DNA from: WLMZ01 sp039920665
GTDB taxonomy: Bacteria > Actinomycetota > Acidimicrobiia > Acidimicrobiales > Ilumatobacteraceae
DNA: 8,821 nt
Direction of reading: 5' to 3'
Assembly (NCBI GenBank): GCA_039920665.1
Contig: JBDSDH010000008.1
Span: 1 to 8,821 of the forward strand
Shown: piece by piece, positions 1-5,777 of the stretch
Layout of the letters: every line of letters begins with the position of its first letter
How positions within the stretch are numbered: position 1 is the stretch's first letter
The notes under the pieces: model-generated
Told to the model about the DNA's origin: nothing
Database searches by the model: none
The model's input: the letters and a program-made list of their open reading frames with translations, nothing else
Translations under genes and position numbers: made by a program

Positions 1-969
1 ACAGCGGACACTGCAGGAAACGCCGGCCGCACCGCCTCCCCGTGGCCGTCGGGACCTGCTTGGGCGCCGCCCACCAACCAACTGCCACCGATTGCATCCA
101 ATGAGTCGAACGGATCCCGCCTCCCGCTCGACTCCCGAGGACCGCTTGTTTCCGCCAAGCATGGTCCTGACCGCTCACGGCGGTCTGCACTCGTCGCAGT
201 GTTGGTGGTCGCCGCTGTCATTGCCAGCGGTGGTGCCGGTTATGCCGGCGCCACCCTGGCAAACGACAATTCGACGCCGGCCACCTCGGCGACCGCAGCG
301 CCGCTTTCCTATGCCGGCGGCGAACTCGATGTCACTTCGTTGGTGAAGGCGGTCGAACCGTCCGTGGTGACCATCCAAACCAAGATCGAAGTCAGTGACG
401 GCTTCCGTCGTGGCACTGGCGAAGCAGCCGGCACCGGCATCGTGTTGACCGCCGACGGTGAGATCCTGACCAACGCCCACGTCGTTGCCGATGCCACTAA
501 GATCCAGGTGACCATCACCGATGCCAACGGTACGGCCACCGCCTATCGGGCCGATCTGGTCGGCGCCGACACCGCCAATGATGTCGCCCTGCTCAATTTG
601 GTCGGGGCGAGTGGACTGATCCCGGCCAAGCTCGGCGACTCCGATGCCGTAGTCGTCGGCGAAGATGCCGTTGCGATCGGCAACGCACTCGCACTCGAGG
701 GAGGCGTGTCGGTCACCAAGGGCATCATCTCGGCCCTCGACCGCTCGATCGATGTCGAGAAGGGGACGCTCAACCACCTCATCCAGACCGATGCGGCGAT
801 CAGTTCCGGCAACTCCGGTGGCCCGCTCCTCAACGCCAACGGCGAAGTGATCGGTATGAACAGCGCCGGGGCAGCCAGTTCGGCGAATGTGACCGCCGAG
901 AACATCGGCTTTGCGATCCCCATCAACGGTGCGATGAAGATCGTCGCCCAACTCCGGAACGCGGCGTGA
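1..969 (+). CDS. Membrane-anchored trypsin/HtrA-like serine protease, 5' partial
   Basis: The reading frame is open from the first base to the TGA at 967-969 (322 codons visible), so the true start is probably upstream of the window. A GTG at 199 is possible but would cut through the membrane helix. In the visible frame, residues 1-61 are Pro/Gly/Ser-rich and presumably cytoplasmic. Residues about 62-84 form one hydrophobic helix preceded by RSRR, which suggests an N-terminal anchor with the protease outside the membrane. The chymotrypsin-fold domain spans about 100-322. The catalytic triad is visible: H160 in TNAHVV, D194 in NDVALL and S272 in GNSGGPLL. The spacing fits the HtrA/DegP family, which degrades or processes misfolded envelope proteins. 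The protein ends just after the protease domain, with no PDZ domain, unlike DegP or mycobacterial PepD. A sensor kinase follows 75 bp downstream on the same strand, suggesting co-transcription. The protease assignment is firm; its substrate is unknown. Confidence 0.9.
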   Translation, partial: TADTAGNAGRTASPWPSGPAWAPPTNQLPPIASNESNGSRLPLDSRGPLVSAKHGPDRSRRSALVAVLVVAAVIASGGAGYAGATLANDNSTPATSATAAPLSYAGGELDVTSLVKAVEPSVVTIQTKIEVSDGFRRGTGEAAGTGIVLTADGEILTNAHVVADATKIQVTITDANGTATAYRADLVGADTANDVALLNLVGASGLIPAKLGDSDAVVVGEDAVAIGNALALEGGVSVTKGIISALDRSIDVEKGTLNHLIQTDAAISSGNSGGPLLNANGEVIGMNSAGAASSANVTAENIGFAIPINGAMKIVAQLRNAA

Positions 970-1044
970 TAGCAAAGCGTCGATGAACTCTCACTCACCT
1001 GGTTTCTCCCTCCGCGTACTCCATGCCCGGGCCGCGAAGGACCG

Positions 1045-2493
1045 ATGACGCTCCGTCTGCGTTTGGTCGCCGGGCTGGTGGTGCTGCTCACCATCGGCCT
1101 GGCGATCTTCGGGTTTTCGACCTACGGGGTCTACTCCCGTACCGAACACGACCGTCTCGACGATCAACTCCGCAACGCCTTCCCGTCCGTCGCGACCGAA
1201 TTGCTGCGACGTGAAGGGTTTGCCGTGCCGGGCATCGGCACTCGTGGAGCGACGGCGCCGGCGGGTACATACGCCCAACTCGTCGATCCGAACGGAACGG
1301 TCGTGCAGGATGCATCGGTCGTGCTCGTCGGCGTCCAAGAGGCTGACTCGATCGACCGACCAGCGTTGCCGGTGGATCTGATCGGCACGGATCAGAAGAA
1401 CCGACTGTTCACAACGGGATCATCGATCGGCAGCGGCGAATGGCGGGTGCTGGTCACCAAGGTGGTGGTCGATGAAGCCGGCGATGCCTATCGAGTGGTG
1501 GTCGCGAGCCCGACGACCGATGTGACCAACTCGCTACACCGGTTCGCCCTGATCGAAGCCCTCGCTGCGGCAGGACTGCTCGTGATCCTCGCCGTCGGCT
1601 CGTGGTTCATCCTCCGCCGTGGACTGCGGCCGCTCGAGCAAATGGCCACCTCGACCCGGTCGATCACCGCCGGAGCGCTCTCTCAGCGGGTGACACCGTC
1701 GGACGACCGCAGTGAGGTCGGGCAGTTGGGCCTCGCGTTGAACACGATGCTCGACGAGATCGAGGTCGCCTTCAACGAGCGCGAGGCGACCGAGTTCAAG
1801 CTGCGCCAGTTCCTTGCCGACGCCTCGCACGAACTGCGCACCCCACTGACATCGATCCAGGGTTTTGCCGAATTGTTCCGTCTCGGCGGAGACCACCCCG
1901 ACTTCGACCTGCCGCTCGTGATGCGCCGGATCGAGCAGGAATCGGCGCGGATGAAGGTACTCGTCGAAGACCTGCTGTTGCTCGCTCGACTCGACGAGCA
2001 ACGGCTCGGCGAGCGTACTCCGGTGGATGTCGCCGTCCTGGCGGCCGATGCCTGTAGCGACGCCCGGGCCACCGCTCCGGATCGACCGGTCACACTTGCT
2101 GCGCCCGAACCGGTCGTGGTCGACGGGTTCGCCGATCATCTTCGCCAGGCGCTGGCGAACCTCGTCACGAACGCGATCCGACACACGCCGACCGGCACCT
2201 CGATCGAGATCTCGGCGCGAGTCATCGGTGTCGAAGCCGTGATCCAGGTGCGCGACCATGGAGCCGGCCTCGACCCGAACGCTGCTGCGCATGTGTTCGA
2301 CCGATTCTGGCAGGCCGATTCGGCGCGGGTCGGCGCAGGTTCGGGTCTTGGATTGGCGATCGTCGCCAGCATCGCCGCCGAACACGCCGGGTCGGCTTCG
2401 GTTGCCAATGCGCTCGACGGGGGAGCGGTGTTCACGATCCGGATCCCGCTCGCACTGACAGCGGGCGGGGCGTTCGACGCCGCAATGGACTGA
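1045..2493 (+). CDS. Sensor histidine kinase of a two-component system
   Basis: A 482-aa membrane histidine kinase with standard architecture. TM1 is about residues 7-29, followed by an extracytoplasmic sensor region of about 30-165, TM2 of about 167-190 and a HAMP linker of about 188-240. The HisKA dimerisation domain carries the phospho-acceptor H262 in SHELRTPLTS. The ATPase domain shows the N box (N376 in LVTNAIRH), G1 box (D404 in DHGAGL), F box (about 417-422, VFDRFW) and G2 box (about 431-436, GAGSGLGL). All catalytic elements are intact. The start at 1045 is chosen because the protein then begins MTLRLRL just before TM1. A GAAGGA Shine-Dalgarno-like stretch (1036-1041) is present but only 3 nt away, so spacing is short. 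It probably shares a transcript with the upstream protease. Its likely partner is the response regulator on the opposite strand, whose stop codon is 1 bp away. The HtrA-like neighbour recalls MprB/PepD, suggesting an envelope-stress signal; that is inference, as the sensor domain is not recognised. Confidence 0.93.
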   Translation: MTLRLRLVAGLVVLLTIGLAIFGFSTYGVYSRTEHDRLDDQLRNAFPSVATELLRREGFAVPGIGTRGATAPAGTYAQLVDPNGTVVQDASVVLVGVQEADSIDRPALPVDLIGTDQKNRLFTTGSSIGSGEWRVLVTKVVVDEAGDAYRVVVASPTTDVTNSLHRFALIEALAAAGLLVILAVGSWFILRRGLRPLEQMATSTRSITAGALSQRVTPSDDRSEVGQLGLALNTMLDEIEVAFNEREATEFKLRQFLADASHELRTPLTSIQGFAELFRLGGDHPDFDLPLVMRRIEQESARMKVLVEDLLLLARLDEQRLGERTPVDVAVLAADACSDARATAPDRPVTLAAPEPVVVDGFADHLRQALANLVTNAIRHTPTGTSIEISARVIGVEAVIQVRDHGAGLDPNAAAHVFDRFWQADSARVGAGSGLGLAIVASIAAEHAGSASVANALDGGAVFTIRIPLALTAGGAFDAAMD

Positions 2494-2494
2494 T

Positions 2495-3220
2495 TCAACG
2501 ACCGCCGGGGAGACGCAAGCTGTAGCCCACACCGCGGACGGTGTGGATCAACGCCGGCTCCTCGGTGTCGATCTTGTGACGCAGGTAGCTGATATAGGTT
2601 TCGAGCACGCTTGCGTTGCCTGCGAAGGCGTAGTCCCACACCGCTTCCAGGATCTGATCGCGCGTCAACACCTGGCGAGCGTTGGCGAGCAGATACCGCA
2701 GCAGCTTGAACTCGGTGACGGTCAGTTCGATCAGGCGGTCGCCGCGCCACACCTCTCGGGTGTCGTCGTCGAGAATCAGGTCGTGGTAGCTGAGCCGACG
2801 GTCGCTCGGTCCCATCGCCCCCGAGCGGCGCAGCACGGCCTTGACCCGCTCGATCAACTCCTCGATCGAGAACGGCTTCGTCACGTAGTCGTCGACGCCC
2901 AGACGGAGCCCTTCGACCTTGTCGGCCGTGGCGTCTCTGGCAGTGAGAAAGATCACCGGCACACGGGTGCCGCTGCGCTCACTCTGGCGCAGGCGGCGCG
3001 CGACCTCGAAGCCGTCGAGGTCGGGCAACATCACATCGAGGATGACGAGATCGGGCCGATGCGCCTCGATCGCGGCGAGGCCCGCCCGCCCGGTCGAGGC
3101 GCGCAGAACGTCGAATCCGTTGAACCCCAGACCCATCGCGATCAGTTCGGTGATGTGTTCCTCGTCGTCCACCGTCAACACGAGCGGCTTGGCGCGCGCT
3201 GAGGTCGAGGTGGTCTCCAT
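2495..3220 (-). CDS. OmpR/PhoB-family response regulator
   Basis: A 241-aa DNA-binding response regulator. The receiver domain (about residues 12-131) has the acidic pair D18/D19, phospho-acceptor D62 in LVILDVMLPD, T93 and K115 (VTKPF). The C-terminal winged helix (about 143-238) has the OmpR-family landmarks LTVTEFKLL, VLTRDQILEAVW, ETYISYLRHKID and HTVRGVGYSL. The start at 3218-3220 gives METTSTSARAKP, a normal-length leader before the receiver. Reading further upstream adds 26 residues unlike the family. There is no clear Shine-Dalgarno upstream of this ATG, so the exact start is less certain and a leaderless mRNA is possible. The gene converges on the sensor kinase with 1 bp between the two stop codons, and is divergent from the ion-channel gene. 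It is presumably phosphorylated by that kinase and may control its own gene, the channel and the protease; this is inferred from position only. Confidence 0.93.
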   Translation of the reverse strand: METTSTSARAKPLVLTVDDEEHITELIAMGLGFNGFDVLRASTGRAGLAAIEAHRPDLVILDVMLPDLDGFEVARRLRQSERSGTRVPVIFLTARDATADKVEGLRLGVDDYVTKPFSIEELIERVKAVLRRSGAMGPSDRRLSYHDLILDDDTREVWRGDRLIELTVTEFKLLRYLLANARQVLTRDQILEAVWDYAFAGNASVLETYISYLRHKIDTEEPALIHTVRGVGYSLRLPGGR

Positions 3221-3283
3221 CGCCGTGAACACTACGTCGACGTGCCACAATCGCTGGCCGCGAACACACGGCGGAGACGGGCC
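3221..3283. promoter_or_regulatory. Divergent control region between regulator and channel genes
   Basis: These 63 bp separate the two start codons and must hold signals for both directions unless transcription starts lie further out. Visible structure: a perfect 10-bp palindrome ACGTCGACGT (3234-3243); a 9-base near-repeat CGTGAACAC (3224-3232) and CGCGAACAC (3259-3267), 35 bp apart in the same orientation; and a 7-bp inverted repeat CGCCGTG/CACGGCG (3221-3227 and 3267-3273). OmpR-family regulators commonly bind direct repeats, so the two GAACAC copies are candidate sites, but this is inference. No convincing -35/-10 pair was found on either strand. Confidence 0.4.
3273..3276 (+). promoter_or_regulatory. 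Ribosome binding site deciding the channel gene start
   Basis: GGAG ends 7 nt before the ATG at 3284. This favours that codon over the in-frame GTG at 3242, which lies within the divergent control region, and over the ATG at 3302. Confidence 0.7.
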
Positions 3284-5287
3284 ATGACAGACAACCAACC
3301 AATGAGAAACCCGAGCGCAGCTCCGAGCGAATCGAAGCCCACGCTGGCCAGGCGGCTGCGCTACCGGTTCGATGCAGCGCTGTCCCGCGGGCCATCGGTC
3401 GTCATCACCTGGCTCGGGCTCTTGACGGTGGCCGTCATCGTGTTCACCGCTCTGGTCCTGACGGTGTTCCGGATGACCGGTGTCGGCGGCGCCGGCAAGA
3501 CCGCGTTGTCATTCCCGGAGGCGCTCTGGGAATCGCTCACCCGCGTGCTCGATGCCGGAACATTCGTCGGCGAGGTCGGTTGGCCGACCCGACTCATCGG
3601 GCTGTTCGTGACCATCTGCGGCGTGTTCATCGCCGGAAGCCTGATCGGCCTCATCGCCAGCGCGGTCGATCAGCAGATCACCGAGTTGCGCAAGGGTCGG
3701 AGCCAGGTCATCGAGCGTGGGCACACGCTGATCCTGGGGTGGTCGAGCCGGGTGCCGGCCATCGTCAGCCAGCTCGTCATCGCCAACGAGAGTCACAAGA
3801 ATGCTGCGGTCGTCATCCTCGCCGATGTCGACAAGACCGAGATGGAAGAGACCCTTCGCCACCTGATCCCCGATGCCAAGACCACCCGCATCGTCTGCCG
3901 CAGCGGTGTGCCGTGGGCGGCGGCGAACTTGGAGATGGCCAACCTCGAACAGGCGCGATCGATCGTCATCGTCGGCGGTGGAAGCGACACCCTGACGGTC
4001 AAGGCGCTGCTCGGCCTGCGTGCCGCTCGCGGCCCCGAGGACGGCACGAAACGGGCGCACATCGTGGCGGAAGTGGTCGATTCCGGTACCGCTCAGTCGT
4101 TGCGCTCGCTGCTCGGTGGTGGGTTGGTGACGGTCAGCTCGGAGAACGTGGTGGCCGAACTCACCGCCCAGGCCTGTCGCCAGCGTGGCCTCAGCGGGGT
4201 GTTCCGTGAGCTGCTCGATTTCGAGGGTGACGAGCTGTACTTCGCTCCTTTCGCGCAGCTGGCGGGCGCGACGTATGCGGCAGCGCAATTGGCATTCGAG
4301 CGGTGCGCCGTGATCGGAATTCTCGGTGTGTCCGGCACTGTCGTGCTCAACCCGGCTCCCGACACCGTGCTCGCCGTCGACGATCAACTGATCGCGATCG
4401 CCGAGGACGACTCGACGTTCGTGCCGTCGCCGATCAGCGTGACCCCCGTCGTGCGCCCGATGGTGGCGCCGGGCATCGAGACCCGCGAACGGCGGATCGT
4501 GATCGCCGGCTGGAGCAGCCTCGGGCCGCGAGTGATCAGCGAACTCGACGAGTTCCTCGACGACCGGACCACGATCGAGTTGATGCTCGATCCGGATCTC
4601 GTCGACGTTGCCGCGGTTCGCAGCGAACTCACCACTCGCAACGTCAAGCTCGACGTCAGCGAGCGCGTTGGTGGCCCGGAGTTCATCGCCGCCCACGCTG
4701 CTCGTCGAGCGTTCCACGAGGTCATCGTGCTCGGCTACCGCAACGTGCTCGATGACGACGAGGCAGATGCCCGCACGCTGTTGACGCTGCTCGCCTTCAA
4801 CGAGGTTCGCCAGGCAAACGATGTCGGACCGGTGCGGATCGTGGCCGAGATGCTCGATCAGCACAACGCCCCGCTCGCAGAGGCGACCGGTGTCGATGAT
4901 TTCGTCGTCAGCGACGAACTGACCAGCCTGATGCTGGCCCAATTGAGCGAACGTCAGGAGTTGAGCCAGGTGTTCCTCGACCTGTTCGACCGCGAGGGCT
5001 GCACGATCGAACTGCGCCCGACTCCGATCTACGGCGCCCACCTCGCCACCTCGTTCGCCGATGTCGTCGCGACGGCATCGTCACGTGGAGACAGCGCGAT
5101 CGGTTACCGACTTGCGAACGGCACGGTGGTCGTCAACCCGGCCAAGTCGCAACCGCTGTCGTTGAGCGAGGTCGACGAAGTACTGGTGATCGCCCCCGGC
5201 CTCGTGTCGGCATCGCCGTCACCAGTCGGTGACGACGAGATCGACGGCGAACTGGATGACGCAATCGGTATCGCCTCAGTCGACTGA
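3284..5287 (+). CDS. CASTOR/POLLUX-related ion channel with twin RCK-like domains
   Basis: A 667-aa protein resembling the bacterial relatives of plant CASTOR/POLLUX (DMI1) channels, some of which are annotated as NAD-binding lipoproteins. Layout: short polar N-terminus; TM1 at about residues 38-62; pore helix at about 78-89 (FPEALWESLTRVL); filter-like DAGT at 90-93, matching the DAG of the plant ADAGNH filter; TM2 at about 103-127; then a long cytoplasmic region. That region is an internal duplication. Each half opens with a beta strand and a GWSS motif (LILGWSSRVP at about 149-158; IVIAGWSSLG at 405-414) where RCK/TrkA-N domains have a GxGxxG nucleotide loop. Each half later contains a matching segment (VFRELLDFEG; VFLDLFDREG). 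It is expected to form a tetrameric cation channel in the plasma membrane, gated by a ligand on the RCK ring; ion and ligand cannot be told from sequence. The gene is divergent from the response regulator and ends inside a tandem palindromic repeat. The start is set by a GGAG 7 nt upstream. There is no lipobox, so the lipoprotein label does not fit. Confidence 0.85.
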   Translation: MTDNQPMRNPSAAPSESKPTLARRLRYRFDAALSRGPSVVITWLGLLTVAVIVFTALVLTVFRMTGVGGAGKTALSFPEALWESLTRVLDAGTFVGEVGWPTRLIGLFVTICGVFIAGSLIGLIASAVDQQITELRKGRSQVIERGHTLILGWSSRVPAIVSQLVIANESHKNAAVVILADVDKTEMEETLRHLIPDAKTTRIVCRSGVPWAAANLEMANLEQARSIVIVGGGSDTLTVKALLGLRAARGPEDGTKRAHIVAEVVDSGTAQSLRSLLGGGLVTVSSENVVAELTAQACRQRGLSGVFRELLDFEGDELYFAPFAQLAGATYAAAQLAFERCAVIGILGVSGTVVLNPAPDTVLAVDDQLIAIAEDDSTFVPSPISVTPVVRPMVAPGIETRERRIVIAGWSSLGPRVISELDEFLDDRTTIELMLDPDLVDVAAVRSELTTRNVKLDVSERVGGPEFIAAHAARRAFHEVIVLGYRNVLDDDEADARTLLTLLAFNEVRQANDVGPVRIVAEMLDQHNAPLAEATGVDDFVVSDELTSLMLAQLSERQELSQVFLDLFDREGCTIELRPTPIYGAHLATSFADVVATASSRGDSAIGYRLANGTVVVNPAKSQPLSLSEVDEVLVIAPGLVSASPSPVGDDEIDGELDDAIGIASVD

Positions 5288-5311
5288 TCAGTCGACTGAT
5301 CAGGTGACTGA
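5276..5311. repeat. Three tandem 12-bp palindromic units over the channel stop codon
   Basis: TCAGTCGACTGA occurs twice exactly (5276-5287 and 5288-5299), followed by a third copy with two changes, TCAGGTGACTGA (5300-5311). The unit is its own reverse complement, so the first two copies form a 24-bp perfect palindrome that could fold as a 10-bp stem with a GATC loop. The first copy supplies the last codons of the channel gene (Ser-Val-Asp-stop). Because the unit is 12 bp, the stop codon recurs in frame in each copy. No T-run follows, so an intrinsic terminator is not well supported. Confidence 0.85.
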
Positions 5312-5351
5312 CGCAGCCACCATCGAGTCACGGTGAAGTCGTGGCTTGCGG

Positions 5352-5381
5352 TTGCCAACGACGTGCTCGAACCCCTACCAT
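5352..5381 (+). promoter_or_regulatory. Probable sigma70-type promoter of the groES-groL operon
   Basis: TTGCCA (5352-5357, five of six matches to the -35 consensus) and TACCAT (5376-5381, four of six to the -10) are separated by 18 bp. Transcription would start at about 5388, inside the CIRCE operator that begins at 5381. This overlap is the usual layout of HrcA-repressed chaperonin promoters. Confidence 0.6.
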
Positions 5382-5407
5382 TAGCACTCGCACTCGTCGA
5401 GTGCTAA
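5381..5407 (+). promoter_or_regulatory. CIRCE operator (HrcA heat-shock repressor site)
   Basis: A perfect TTAGCACTC (5381-5389), 9-bp spacer and GAGTGCTAA (5399-5407), identical to the CIRCE consensus on both arms. It overlaps the predicted -10 box and lies 62 bp before the groES start. HrcA dimers bind CIRCE and repress groESL, with relief on heat shock. The hrcA gene itself is not in this window. Confidence 0.97.
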
Positions 5408-5457
5408 CGCCTGCCGGTCACCCACCCAAGGCGATGGGATTGCCAACAACAACACAT

Positions 5458-5461
5458 GGAG
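5458..5461 (+). promoter_or_regulatory. Ribosome binding site deciding the groES start
   Basis: GGAG lies 8 nt before the ATG at 5470. This rules against longer in-frame starts (GTG 5341, ATG 5434), which would translate through the CIRCE operator or lack a binding site. Confidence 0.75.
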
Positions 5462-5469
5462 TTCTCAAC

Positions 5470-5763
5470 ATGAGCCTCAAGCCGCTGGACGACCGCATCG
5501 TGGTCAAGCCGAACGAAGCCGAGCAGACCACTGCCTCTGGCCTCGTGATTCCCGACACCGCCAAGGAAAAGCCCCAGCAGGGCTCCGTCATCGCCGTCGG
5601 CCCGGGCCGCTGGAGCGACGACAAGGGCGCCCACAGCCCGCTCGACGTCACCGTCGGCGACACCGTCCTGTACAGCAAGTACGGCGGCACCGAAGTCACC
5701 ATCGACGGCGAGGATCTGTTGATCCTGACCAGCCGTGATGTCCTCGCAATCGTCACCAAGTAA
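5470..5763 (+). CDS. groES: Co-chaperonin GroES (Hsp10)
   Basis: A 97-aa protein, the normal length for GroES, which caps the GroEL cylinder as a heptameric lid during ATP-driven folding in the cytoplasm. It opens MSLKPLDDRIVVK, the conserved N-terminal strand. The mobile loop spans about residues 17-32 with the hydrophobic tripeptide LVI (25-27) that docks on GroEL apical domains. The family block GSVIAVGPG follows, and the C-terminus reads ILTSRDVLAIV. It is the first gene of the operon, under the CIRCE-overlapped promoter, and groL starts 14 nt after its stop. The length, start and context are all standard. Confidence 0.98.
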   Translation: MSLKPLDDRIVVKPNEAEQTTASGLVIPDTAKEKPQQGSVIAVGPGRWSDDKGAHSPLDVTVGDTVLYSKYGGTEVTIDGEDLLILTSRDVLAIVTK

Positions 5764-5777
5764 GGCAGCGCAGCCAC

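Noticed and set aside
175..975. 266-codon minus-strand open frame opposite the protease
   Set aside because: The plus strand carries the complete catalytic triad; the minus frame has no recognisable content.
1534..2532. 332-codon minus-strand open frame opposite the kinase
   Set aside because: Shadow of the kinase frame; low-complexity Arg/Asp-rich text with no family features.
2527..2546. Perfect 8-bp hairpin CCACACCG/CGGTGTGG near the convergent gene ends, like a shared terminator
   Set aside because: It encodes the conserved HTVRGVG motif of the OmpR family; this codon pattern makes the same hairpin in many such genes, and no T-run follows.
3229..3234. TAGTGT on the minus strand as a -10 box for a leaderless regulator mRNA
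   Set aside because: It fits TAnnnT but no -35 lies at a proper distance, and such hexamers are common by chance.
3509..5041. 510-codon minus-strand open frame opposite the channel gene
   Set aside because: A compositional shadow of the channel reading frame; no domain, start signal or independent support.
5341..5469. Longer groES reading frame from GTG 5341
   Set aside because: It would translate through the promoter and CIRCE operator; GroES length and the GGAG at 5458 fix the start at 5470.
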